Source: Micromonospora sp. WMMA1363 (GTDB taxonomy: Bacteria; Actinomycetota; Actinomycetes; Mycobacteriales; Micromonosporaceae). Taken from it: a DNA stretch of 64,000 nt. Position 1 is the stretch's first letter. Every line of letters begins with the position of its first letter. The stretch lies in assembly GCF_030345795.1 (NCBI RefSeq), contig NZ_JAUALB010000001.1:1111001-1175000 (forward strand), read 5' to 3'. Below, piece by piece: positions 32,766 through 40,820 of this stretch. The notes below the pieces were generated by a model that was not told the DNA's origin, did not search any database, and worked only from the letters and a program-made list of their open reading frames with translations. A program made the translations under genes and the position numbers.

Positions 32766-34076
32766 GTGCCCGTTTCTCGTAAGCGAAAGAAGAAGTCTCA
32801 GTCCGGTCGCCGGTCCCAGCGTCAGCCGGTGACCCTGATGCCTGACAGGGTTGCCCAAGTCGACGCAGTCACCGAACTGTTCGGCTTCCGTCGGAGCGTC
32901 ACCGAGCATCGTGCAGCGCTGGCCGCGGACACGGCCCGCCTGATGGTGGACGCTCTGATCGCGGGCGCCCCAGGGTTGTCCGATGACGGCCTTGAGGATG
33001 ACTTCTGCATTCGCTACGGCGCGGCGATGGGGCAGTTCGACGGTGGTCGACTGGAAGACCTGGTCAACCCGGAAGACCTCGCCGGGGCGCTGCTATCAGC
33101 GATCGATGAGCGGCTGCACGAGGCGGTGGAGTCCGGCGCTGACGTCGCTGTTCTGCAGCGACTGCTGACCGTCGTCGCCGGCGTGGTGCCGCCGCCGCTG
33201 TGTGCGTTCGCTCGCGATCTGGTCGCCGGACATGTCGACGGCCGGGCGGCAGGAAAGGTGGCACGGGGGCGGGCCCTGACCGGTGAGGTGCTGTGGGGGC
33301 ATGATGCCTACGGCAGCCGCTGGGCGGTGGTGGCACCGTTCGCCTCGGTAGGCGGCCGGGACCGGTGGTATCTGTGGGACGTGGACACCTGCGGGTACGA
33401 GATCGCCACCGTGTACAGCGGCTTCTATCCCTCGGCCGAGTCCGCGTTGGCCGCTTGGTCGGAGTCAGTTGGTCACGCGGCAGCTGAGGCGACCCTGACG
33501 GCGGTGGACGACGCGGAAACGCTCGGTGCCCTTCTGGGCGGCGAGGTCGAGCAATTCCGGATCGGCGGTGAGAGCCAGGAGCAGTACTCCGAGTTCCTGC
33601 GCAGTCGGCGGCTCGGCCGAGCCGCCCGGGAGGCGGCGCGCGGGGTGCGCGGGCGGGCTTGCGGAGGGCTGACGGTGCAGGAGGCGAGTGAAGGGTTCGC
33701 CCAACGGCTGCGGCGGATCGGCTACCACGACCGGCCGGCCGGCGACGGCTCGGGCGAAGGTCCGGCGGGGGCTGACGATCTCGCTGCGGAGTTGGCCGAT
33801 TCCTGGTTCCAGCGTGATCACCCCAGGCTGTATCCGCTCTGCTCGCCGCACAAGGTCGCGGCAACGGTGCTGCACCTTTGCGATTACTACCAGGACGACT
33901 TCGCCGCCGAACTCGTCGCAGTGCTACCCGAATGGATCCGCTTCCTGGCCGAGCAGACCGGGATGGCGGAGGAGTTGACCGATCGCTGCCTTGCGTACGC
34001 CTCGGGCGAGCTCAAGTTCCCCGGGAACCTCGACGATCGAGAACGGCCGAATCTCATGGCACGAGTAGCCGAGTAG
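32766..34076 (+). CDS. Hypothetical protein, 436 residues
   Basis: Not recognised. The GTG start at 32766 gives M-P-V-S-R-K-R-K-K-K-S-Q-S-G-R-R, a strongly basic N-terminus that could bind nucleic acid; the frame stays open upstream to 32472 but overlaps the toxin gene. The rest is acidic and mostly helical by composition, with W-A-V-V-A-P-F and R-W-Y-L-W-D-V-D-T-C-G near residue 190. No signal peptide or membrane segment. The basic start and helical body recall metal-free relatives of SEC-C-type proteins, but I cannot place it. Lies between two copies of the dispersed repeat, so it may have come with the island. Confidence 0.65.
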   Translation: MPVSRKRKKKSQSGRRSQRQPVTLMPDRVAQVDAVTELFGFRRSVTEHRAALAADTARLMVDALIAGAPGLSDDGLEDDFCIRYGAAMGQFDGGRLEDLVNPEDLAGALLSAIDERLHEAVESGADVAVLQRLLTVVAGVVPPPLCAFARDLVAGHVDGRAAGKVARGRALTGEVLWGHDAYGSRWAVVAPFASVGGRDRWYLWDVDTCGYEIATVYSGFYPSAESALAAWSESVGHAAAEATLTAVDDAETLGALLGGEVEQFRIGGESQEQYSEFLRSRRLGRAAREAARGVRGRACGGLTVQEASEGFAQRLRRIGYHDRPAGDGSGEGPAGADDLAAELADSWFQRDHPRLYPLCSPHKVAATVLHLCDYYQDDFAAELVAVLPEWIRFLAEQTGMAEELTDRCLAYASGELKFPGNLDDRERPNLMARVAE

Positions 34077-34227
34077 CTCCGCCAAGCGCCCACCGCACTG
34101 ATCTCCCCGAGCGACCGCGCGGTCGCAGGGTGCCGGGAGCTGGAACGACCCGAGTCTCGCGTCAGCGGGCCGCACCGGCGGTCCGAGCGCCGCGGCGCAG
34201 TCATCGGCCGCCACCCGATCCCTGTGA

Positions 34228-34299
34228 GCTGGGCAAACTCAGCGGTAGCGGGTCACCGGCGATGGTGACGGTGTGGTTCGCATGGTGGTACCTCCGGCC
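34228..34299. repeat. Dispersed repeat, copy 3 of 3
   Basis: Best-preserved copy: AGCTGGGCAAACTCAGCGG, CCGGCGATGG, GGTGTGGTTCGCATGGTGGT, CCTCCGGCC. On the minus strand, GGAGGTACCACC precedes ATGCGAACC, a 14-codon ORF. Lies in the rtcB leader region, directly before the three hairpins. Confidence 0.7.
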
Positions 34300-34319
34300 T
34301 GCCTGTCGACGCCGGCGGC

Positions 34320-34398
34320 GGGGCGCGTACGCGGTTGTAGCGCGCCCCAGGGTGGCGGGCAGCCACCACGAGGCTGGCCGGGGTGAACCCGGCCAGCC
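34320..34398 (+). ncRNA. Three consecutive strong hairpins upstream of rtcB, candidate structured RNA
   Basis: Hairpin 1: GGGGCGCG (34320-34327) pairs with CGCGCCCC (34341-34348). Hairpin 2: GGTGGC (34351-34356) with GCCACC (34362-34367). Hairpin 3: GGCTGGCCGGG (34372-34382) with CCCGGCCAGCC (34388-34398), 11 perfect pairs around a GTGAA loop. They are separated by 2-4 bases and end 55 bp before the rtcB ATG. This could be a structured 5' leader, a separate small RNA, or a processed substrate of the RNA ligase RtcB. No U-tract follows, so a simple terminator is less likely. Confidence 0.5.
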
Positions 34399-34453
34399 GC
34401 TCCGCCGTCCGGCCCGGCAGGGGCCCGACCACCACCGACACGAGGAGACAACG

Positions 34454-35654
34454 ATGGGTTTCACCCCGCTCGCGGGCACCCGGGCCCCGGTCCGGGTCTG
34501 GACCGACCCCTACGGCATCGAACCGCAGGCGGCCCGGCAGCTGCGCAACATTGGCGCGCTGCGGTGGGTCGAGGGGGTTGCCGTGATGCCCGACGTCCAC
34601 TTCGGCAAGGGTGCCACGGTCGGCTCGGTCATCGCCATGCGGCAGGCGGTGTCGCCGGCCGCGGTCGGCGTCGACATTGGCTGCGGCATGTCCGCTGTCC
34701 GTACCTCGCTCACCGCCGACGACCTGCCGGACGATCTGGCCGGCCTGCGGTCCGCCGTCGAGTCGGCGATCCCGGTGGGTTTCGCCCAGCGGGACACGCC
34801 GGTTGACCCGCGGCGCGTCCGCGGGCTGGAGCAGCGCGGCTGGGACGACTTCTGGCGGCGGTTCGGTGAGCTGGACCGGCGGGTGGCCCCGTTGGAGACC
34901 CGGGCCCGGCGGCAGCTGGGCACCCTCGGCGGCGGCAACCACTTCATCGAGGTCTGCCTGGAGCAGGGCGGCACCGACGCCGGCCGGGTGTGGCTGATGC
35001 TGCACTCGGGGTCCCGCAACATCGGCAAGGAACTGGCCGAGCGGGCATGTCGCGGTGGCGCGGCACCTGCCGCACAACGCCGACCTGCCCGACCGGGACC
35101 TGGCGGTGTTCCTCGTCGGCACCCCGGAGATGGACGCCTACCGCCGGGATCTGTGGTGGGCGCAGGAGTACGCGCGGCGCAACCGCGCGGTCATGCTCGC
35201 CGTGCTCTGCGAGGTCGTCCGGGAACGCTTCGCGCACGTACGGTTCGACGAGCCGGTGAGCTGCCACCACAACTACGTGGCGGAGGAGACGTACGACGGC
35301 GTCGACCTGCTGGTCACCCGGAAGGGGGCGATCCGGGCGGGCCGGGGAGAGCTGGGCATCATCCCGGGGTCGATGGGGACCGGCTCGTACATCGTGCGCG
35401 GCCGGGGGAACCCGGACGCCTACCACTCGGCGTCGCACGGTGCGGGGCGGCGGATGTCGCGGGCGCAGGCGAAGCGGACGTACGGCACGGCGGATCTGGC
35501 CGCGCAGACCGCCGGTGTGGAGTGTCGCAAGGACGCCGGGGTGGTGGACGAGATCCCGGCCGCGTACAAGGACATCACCGAGGTGCTGGCGCAGCAGGAG
35601 GACCTGGTCGAGGTGGTGGCGCACCTCAGGCAGGTGGTCTGTGTGAAGGGCTGA
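34454..35654 (+). CDS. rtcB: RNA-splicing ligase RtcB, one-base frameshift
   Basis: Corrected length about 399 residues. Signatures: V-M-P-D-V-H-F-G-K-G-A-T-V-G near 47, V-G-V-D-I-G-C-G-M near 75 (metal-binding Asp and Cys), G-G-G-N-H-F-I-E near 158, H-S-G-S-R-N-I-G near 182, H-H-N-Y near 272, and S-H-G-A-G-R near 327 with the guanylated-His context. RtcB joins 2',3'-cyclic phosphate and 5'-OH RNA ends using GTP and Mn. The frame breaks at GGG 35043-35045; removing one G restores E-R-H-V-A-V-A-R. Good ribosome binding site GAGGAG before ATG 34454. Confidence 0.87.
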
Positions 35655-35669
35655 CCCGCCGTCCGGGAC

Positions 35670-35694
35670 GCCGGCCGGTGACGAACCGGTCGGC
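35670..35694 (+). terminator. Hairpin after rtcB
   Basis: GCCGGCCGGT and ACCGGTCGGC pair over 10 bases (one G-U) around a 5-base loop, 15 bp after the rtcB stop and before the convergent GerMN gene. No T-run. Confidence 0.5.
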
Positions 35695-35777
35695 GGCGGC
35701 GCGTGGCCGACTACGTTCGCGGTGAACGGTCGCTGCCCTCGATCTGCGTGTCCCGGTGAGTGTGCCGGGAGGCCGGT

Positions 35778-36656
35778 TCAGCGGCTCGGGGTGAGCAGCA
35801 CCGGCACGGCGACGGTGTGGGTGCGCGAGCCGTCCTTCGCGGACACCTCGTACACCTCGACGGTGCCGGCCTGCTCGCGGTCCACCCGGTAGTTCACCGC
35901 GACCCGGTAGTCACCCCGGCAGCCGGAGCCGCAGGCGGCGGTGGTGAACGTGGTGGCGATCTCGCGGCGTGCGCCGTCGAGGACGCGGACGCTGACCGTC
36001 GCCTCGTACGCGTCGGCAGTGCCGGTGACCGTCACCGGGCTGGTGACCGGCGTGCCGATGACGGGGGTGGTCACCACGATCGGCGGCAGCAGGTCGACGT
36101 AGTCGGCACGGTCGACCGGGTCGGCGGTGCCGAGGCGGACCCGCCGCACGGTGGGGAACTGGGTGAGCGTCCAGACCACCTGCGCCTCGCGCAGCCGTAC
36201 CGCGGCTGACCCGTCGGTCGCCGGCACCGCCGGAAGCACCGCCGTCCCGTCGGCGATTCGGGTGACCTCGACGCCCGCCGGCACCAGCGTCGTCAGTCCG
36301 GTGCCGGCCTCCGCCGCCGTTGGTCCGGTGGCCAGTTCGGTCAGTGCCAGGCGGGACGTCGCGACTGTCGCCGGACGGGTCCGCCGGGTCGGGGCGATCC
36401 GGCCGTCCCGGGCGTACCACAGCTCGATGGTGACGGTGCCTGTCGGGGCGGCCCGGCCGATCGGTGCCGACGCCGTGGCGACCGGATCGGGTTCGGTGGG
36501 CGGCGGCTGGCTCGGGCTCGTGCGCGACGGCGTGGTGGCGCCGGGCGCGGTCGGCGGCGCGGTAGGCGCCGGCCCGAGCGAGCCCGACCGGGACTCGGCG
36601 CACCCGCCCACCGCGAGCAGGACGGCGACGATCACCGTGCGTGTGCCTCGTCTCAT
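35778..36656 (-). CDS. GerMN/Gmad2 domain lipoprotein
   Basis: 292 residues from ATG 36656. Lipobox A-V-G-G-C near residue 19 predicts a membrane-anchored lipoprotein, followed by a Pro/Thr-rich linker. Then a GerMN-like domain (I-E-L-W-Y-A-R-D-G, ~75-190) and a C-terminal Gmad2-type Ig-like domain (P-V-I-G-T-P-V-T-S-P-V-T-V-T-G, ~205-290). Encoded with ATGA overlap after the histidine kinase, an organisation like MtrAB-LpqB or CseABC, in which the lipoprotein tunes the kinase outside the membrane (family knowledge). Confidence 0.82.
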   Translation of the reverse strand: MRRGTRTVIVAVLLAVGGCAESRSGSLGPAPTAPPTAPGATTPSRTSPSQPPPTEPDPVATASAPIGRAAPTGTVTIELWYARDGRIAPTRRTRPATVATSRLALTELATGPTAAEAGTGLTTLVPAGVEVTRIADGTAVLPAVPATDGSAAVRLREAQVVWTLTQFPTVRRVRLGTADPVDRADYVDLLPPIVVTTPVIGTPVTSPVTVTGTADAYEATVSVRVLDGARREIATTFTTAACGSGCRGDYRVAVNYRVDREQAGTVEVYEVSAKDGSRTHTVAVPVLLTPSR

Positions 36657-38194
36657 CGCGCACCGTCCGGCGGTCGGGCACCCGGTTCGTGGCTGATGGC
36701 ATCGGTCGGTGCGTCTCGGCTCAGCGGCAGGGTGTGTGGCTCGGCCGCCGGGCCGGTGTCGCGTGGTGGTTCGGCGGTGTGGCGCGGCGTCGCCGGGCGG
36801 GTGGTGAGCGGTGACTCCGGGCCGGCGGGAAGGGTGAGCCGGAAGCGGGTTCCGTCGCCAGGTGTGCTCCGCACATCGAGCCGACCGCCGAGCAGGCGGG
36901 CGTTCTCCCCCGCGATCGCCAGGCCGAGCCCGCTGCCCCGGACGGACCGGGACGGATCTACCTTGTAGAAGCGGTCGAAGAGCCGGGACAGATGCTCGGC
37001 GGGGATGCCCGGGCCCTCGTCGGTGACGTCGAAGACGACCTCCGAGTCGGTCGGTCGGGCGGTTACCCGCACTTGGCCGCCACCGTGTTCGACCGCGTTG
37101 GCGACGAGGTTCGCGAGGACCCGTTCCAGGCGGCGGGGGTCGGTACGCAGGTCGACCGGTGCCGCGTCGACGACCACCCGCTCCGACCATCCCCGCGCCC
37201 GCAGGATGGACCGCAGCAGCGCGGCCGGGTCGACCATGGACACGGTGAGCGACTCCCGTCCCGCGTCCAGGCGGGAGATCTCGATCAGGTCCTCCACCAG
37301 CCGGCGTAGCCGGACCACGTCGGTGACCAGCAGCTCCCCGGCGCGTCGGGCGTCGCCCGGTAGCTGTTCCAGATGCTGGCGCAGCAGCGAGGCCGCGGCC
37401 ACCAGCGCGGTCACGGGGGTACGCAGTTCGTGCGTGACGTCGGCGGTGAACCGCCGCTCCCGGTCCTGCGCCCGGGACAACGCCTCGATCTTGGTCTGCA
37501 ACGCTTCGGCCATCTCGTTGAACGAGGCCGCCCACACGCTGAACTCGTCCCGGCCGTGTACCGGCAGCCGGGTGGCGAGCAGCCCCTCGGTGAGCGCGCG
37601 GGCGGCCCGGCTGGCCCGGCCCACCGGGTCGAGGGTGCGGCGGGCGAGGACGTGTCCCACCGCGGCGGCGAGCATTACGACCAGCGCCCAGCCGACCAGC
37701 AGCGCCGTGCGGAGTTGGTCGAGGTCGGCCGCGATCTCGTCCTCGACGGTGACCACGTACAGCTCGGCGGTGGAGCCGGGGACGCGACCACCGACCAGCA
37801 GCAGCCGGGGCCGGGCTTGTGGTGTCGACCGCTCGTAGCCGAGCTGCCCGGCGGCCACGGTCGCGCGCAGCTGCGCGCTCAGCGGTGGCGCGTACGCCGG
37901 GTTCGACGGGTACGTCCCGCCGTCGACGAGCAGCACGTGCCGGCCGCTGCCCTCGAAGCTGGTCAGCAGCTCACCGCGGCGCTGCCCGGTCAGCGGCACG
38001 AACTGTCCCGCGAGCACCAACTGGTAGCGGGCGTCGGCTGCGGCCTGCTGGACCGAGGCGTCGAAGCGAACCTGCCGCAGCAGCGCGTACGACCCGCCGG
38101 CGAGGAGCCCGGCGGAGACCCCGGCGACGAGGACGAACGCCACCGTCAGCCGTCGGCGCAGGCGACCGGGAACGAGCGGGTCCGCTGTCCGCAC
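36653..38194 (-). CDS. Sensor histidine kinase (HAMP, HisKA, HATPase)
   Basis: 513 residues. Two transmembrane segments (~18-38 and ~162-182) bracket a ~120-residue extracellular sensor; HAMP at ~185-235; HisKA with the phosphoacceptor in T-H-E-L-R-T-P-V near 265; HATPase boxes N-L-V-A-N-A-V-E-H (N), D-E-G-P-G-I (G1) and G-S-G-L-G-L-A-I (G2). The last ~80 residues are a Pro/Thr-rich cytoplasmic tail. Starts 12 bp after the response regulator stop, so they form one operon. Resembles AfsQ2/CseC-type envelope-stress kinases. Confidence 0.9.
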   Translation of the reverse strand: MRTADPLVPGRLRRRLTVAFVLVAGVSAGLLAGGSYALLRQVRFDASVQQAAADARYQLVLAGQFVPLTGQRRGELLTSFEGSGRHVLLVDGGTYPSNPAYAPPLSAQLRATVAAGQLGYERSTPQARPRLLLVGGRVPGSTAELYVVTVEDEIAADLDQLRTALLVGWALVVMLAAAVGHVLARRTLDPVGRASRAARALTEGLLATRLPVHGRDEFSVWAASFNEMAEALQTKIEALSRAQDRERRFTADVTHELRTPVTALVAAASLLRQHLEQLPGDARRAGELLVTDVVRLRRLVEDLIEISRLDAGRESLTVSMVDPAALLRSILRARGWSERVVVDAAPVDLRTDPRRLERVLANLVANAVEHGGGQVRVTARPTDSEVVFDVTDEGPGIPAEHLSRLFDRFYKVDPSRSVRGSGLGLAIAGENARLLGGRLDVRSTPGDGTRFRLTLPAGPESPLTTRPATPRHTAEPPRDTGPAAEPHTLPLSRDAPTDAISHEPGARPPDGAR

Positions 38195-38206
38195 CGTGCA
38201 CCTCCC

Positions 38207-38887
38207 TCATGCCGGTGACAGCTTGTAGCCGACGCCGCGGACTGTCCGGATCAGTCCGGGATCGGCCGGGTCGTCTTCGACCTTGGCCCGCAGCCGCTGC
38301 ACCGCCACGTCGACCAGCCGGGAGTCACCGAGGAAGTCGTGGTTCCACACCCGCTCCAGCAGCAGTTCCCGGGAGAAGACCTGACCGGGTCGACGGGCGA
38401 GTTCCAGCAGCAGCCGGAACTCGGTGGCCGTCAACGCGATCTCCCGCCCCTGTTTGCGGGCCACGAAGCTGGCTGGGTCGATCTCCAGCCCGCCGACCGT
38501 GATCGTGGTCGGCGCGGGCAGGGCGGCGGCCCGGCGCAGCACCGAGCGCACCCGGGCGACCAACTCTGGCAGGTCGAACGGCTTGCGCAGGTAGTCGTCG
38601 GCGCCGCATTCGAGCCCGACGACCACGTCGATGGTGTCCGTGCGCGCGGTGAGCATCAGGATCGGCACCTGGCTGGTCCGCCGGATCTCCCGACACACCT
38701 CGAAGCCGTCCAGGACCGGCAGCATCACGTCGAGGACGATCAGGTCGACCGGCCGGGCCCGCCACGTGGCGAGCCCCGACCGGCCGTCCTGGGCGGTGTC
38801 TACCCGGAAGCCTGCGCGCCGCAGACCGAGGGCGGTGACCTCACGGATGGCGGTATCGTCCTCGACGACCAGCACCCGGCCTTCCAT
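38207..38887 (-). CDS. OmpR/PhoB-family response regulator
   Basis: 226 residues. Receiver domain with acidic pocket E-D-D at 9-11, phosphorylation site D53 in L-I-V-L-D-V-M-L-P, Thr in L-T-A-R and Lys in Y-L-R-K-P-F. C-terminal winged-helix DNA-binding domain (~130-225) ending V-R-G-V-G-Y-K-L. Phosphorylated by the kinase downstream (same operon). The phrase V-G-L-E-C-G-A-D-D-Y-L-R-K-P is like CseB/AfsQ1 regulators of cell-envelope or antibiotic genes. Confidence 0.92.
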   Translation of the reverse strand: MEGRVLVVEDDTAIREVTALGLRRAGFRVDTAQDGRSGLATWRARPVDLIVLDVMLPVLDGFEVCREIRRTSQVPILMLTARTDTIDVVVGLECGADDYLRKPFDLPELVARVRSVLRRAAALPAPTTITVGGLEIDPASFVARKQGREIALTATEFRLLLELARRPGQVFSRELLLERVWNHDFLGDSRLVDVAVQRLRAKVEDDPADPGLIRTVRGVGYKLSPA

Positions 38888-38977
38888 GTGGTGAGCGTAG
38901 CCCCCACCCGGGTGCCAGCCGGCCTGACGAAACGGTCGATGTCCAGCACCCGTCCGGCGCCGGACCCGCCGCCGTGG

Positions 38978-39550
38978 TCACTCCTGCCACTGGTGCGCGA
39001 CGTCGAGCACGATCCGGCTGTGGGTACCGGGGCCGGCCAGGGTGAACACCCGGAACGGCAGCCGCGCGCGCACCCCGACCGCGAAGGTGGTGTAACCCTC
39101 GTAGCTGCCACCGAACACGACGTCCCGCAGCGTCTGGTAGCGCAGCACGTTGGCAGTGTGCTCGCCGACCCGGTAGGGAACGGTGGCGACGTAGCCGTCG
39201 TCGTGCGCCGGTGCCTGCAGCGAGACCCGCAGCAGCTCGCCCCCGGCGGTGTACGGCGACAGCGCCAGCCCCTCGCCTCCGGTCCACGTCTCGCCGTAGG
39301 TGACCGTGTAGCCGGTCACCGGGCCGGTGAACTCGAAGACCACCCGATCGAAGCAGCTGTGTCGGCCGGTCCGCACGTCGACCAGCGGGGCGGTGCTCAG
39401 TGATTCGGCGGCCTTCGTCCCGCTGCCCCAGGTGATCCCGCAGTAGGGCGACCCGGTGGCCATCGCGCTGGTCGGCGCACCGGTGGTCGCGGCGGCGCCC
39501 GCGCCGGCGACGACTATCGCCAGCACCATGAGTCCTCTTCCGATCCGCAT
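38978..39550 (-). CDS. Secreted AMIN-like domain protein
   Basis: 190 residues from ATG 39550, chosen because GGAGGAG lies 5 bases upstream. Signal peptide at 1-31 (R-I-G-R-G-L-M then hydrophobic, A-M-A). The mature part has H-S-C-F-D-R-V-V-F-E-F-T-G and S-R-I-V-L-D-V-A-H, typical of the actinobacterial AMIN-like domain, thought to bind cell-wall material. Function otherwise unknown. The longer frame upstream has no better start. Confidence 0.8.
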   Translation of the reverse strand: MRIGRGLMVLAIVVAGAGAAATTGAPTSAMATGSPYCGITWGSGTKAAESLSTAPLVDVRTGRHSCFDRVVFEFTGPVTGYTVTYGETWTGGEGLALSPYTAGGELLRVSLQAPAHDDGYVATVPYRVGEHTANVLRYQTLRDVVFGGSYEGYTTFAVGVRARLPFRVFTLAGPGTHSRIVLDVAHQWQE

Positions 39551-39885
39551 CTGTCTCCTCCTGCCGTTCGTGGCTTTCCCCCTGGCGGGTCCGCCGGGAG
39601 CCGACGGTCCGGTGTCGCCGGTGGACGGGGTGTGCACGGTCCGGTGTCGCCCGGGCCCGGATCCACGGTGGAGCGCGTCCGCCACAGCAGCTTCACCGTG
39701 CCGTAACGCCCGGGTAACGGCTGCCCGTGGTGACGCGGCATGGGTGGGACGCTGGGCCGACCGTCTTTGGACATAGACAGCAGACGATATGACGCTTCCG
39801 GTATGTCGGACATCTGTGGTGGTCGATCTAATATTCACATATATCGATGGATGGCGGCGATGCCGCCGATGACCAGGGGAGAGAG
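39551..39885. other. 335-bp divergent intergenic region with promoter and short direct repeat
   Basis: No gene seen. ACGGTCCGGTGTCGCC occurs twice (39604-39619 and 39636-39651). An AT-rich stretch near 39829 contains TAATAT, a good -10 candidate about 50 bp before the trypsin-like gene, with GGGGAGAGAG as ribosome binding site at 39875-39885. Confidence 0.5.
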
Positions 39886-40707
39886 ATGTTCAGACGACAA
39901 CTCTTGCGTACGGCCGGAGCCGTGCTGGCGGCGGCGCTCGCGGCGGCCGGGGTGCAGGTCGCCACCGGTGCTCCGGCCGCCGCACGTACCGTCTTCGACG
40001 ACGCGAGCCGGGCCGGCGAGTTCCGCGCCAACCTCGACCAGACCGCCCAGGACTGGAACAGCTCGGTCACGCCGTTCGTGGTCGGTGGCCGGCCGGCCAC
40101 CGAGAACTACCCGTGGCTGGTCTACACCTCCGGCTGCACGGGCACGTTGATCAAAGCGAACTGGGTGGTCACCGCCCGGCACTGCCCGACGCCTTGGGCG
40201 GTCCGCGTCGGCAGTGTCAACCGCACCAGCGGCGGCACGGTGGTCGGGGTGAGTCGGTCGGTCAGCCACCCCACGATCGACGTCAAACTGCTGCAACTGT
40301 CCAGCTCGGTTGGGTACGCCCCGGCACCGATCCCGACCACCTCCGGCGCGGTCGGCACCGCCACCCGAATCATCGGCTGGGGTCTGACCTGCCCGTTCCG
40401 GGGCTGCGGCTCCGCGCCGACCACCGCGCACGAACTGGACACCTCGATCGTGTCGGACGGCAGTTGCATCGGCATCAACGGCCCGTACGAGATCTGCACC
40501 AACAACACGGGCGGTAACTCCGGTGCCTGCTACGGCGACTCCGGCGGCCCGCAGGTGCGCATGATCGACGGGGTGTGGAACCTGATCGGCGCCACCAGCC
40601 GCTCGGGCAACAACAACGCGATCTGCGCCACCGGCCCGTCCATCTACGGCGACCTGTCGTCGATCCGATCCTGGATCAACACCCAGGTTGGCGGCCTACC
40701 CGCCTGA
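39886..40707 (+). CDS. Secreted trypsin-like serine protease (S1 family)
   Basis: 273 residues. Signal peptide with R-R in the n-region (M-F-R-R-Q-L-L-R-T-A) and cleavage near A-A-A-R (~34). Catalytic triad: H99 in T-A-R-H-C, D132 in T-I-D-V-K, S219 in G-D-S-G-G-P. Eight or so cysteines allow disulfides, including C-T-G-T and C-Y-G-D-S. Has a short propeptide-like region before V-V-G-G-R. Secreted endopeptidase; the specificity residue before the Ser is not clear by eye. Monocistronic and followed by a hairpin. Confidence 0.88.
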   Translation: MFRRQLLRTAGAVLAAALAAAGVQVATGAPAAARTVFDDASRAGEFRANLDQTAQDWNSSVTPFVVGGRPATENYPWLVYTSGCTGTLIKANWVVTARHCPTPWAVRVGSVNRTSGGTVVGVSRSVSHPTIDVKLLQLSSSVGYAPAPIPTTSGAVGTATRIIGWGLTCPFRGCGSAPTTAHELDTSIVSDGSCIGINGPYEICTNNTGGNSGACYGDSGGPQVRMIDGVWNLIGATSRSGNNNAICATGPSIYGDLSSIRSWINTQVGGLPA

Positions 40708-40718
40708 CGCGTTAGGAA

Positions 40719-40764
40719 GGAAGGGTCCCTCGTCGACACCCAGCGTGGCGCGCGGGACCCTTCC
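40719..40764. terminator. Bidirectional terminator-like hairpin
   Basis: GGAAGGGTCCC and GGGACCCTTCC pair perfectly over 11 bases with a 24-base loop. Sits 12 bp after the protease stop and before the end of the convergent beta-helix gene. Confidence 0.55.
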
Positions 40765-40820
40765 CTGGCCGATCCGGCATGGTGTCACCCCGCCCGGGCG
40801 TCGGGGTGAGTCTCCCAGAG

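Noticed and set aside
34281..34299. T-box-like GGTGGTACC before rtcB
   Set aside because: No specifier stem or aminoacyl-tRNA synthetase context, and the same sequence is part of a three-copy dispersed repeat.
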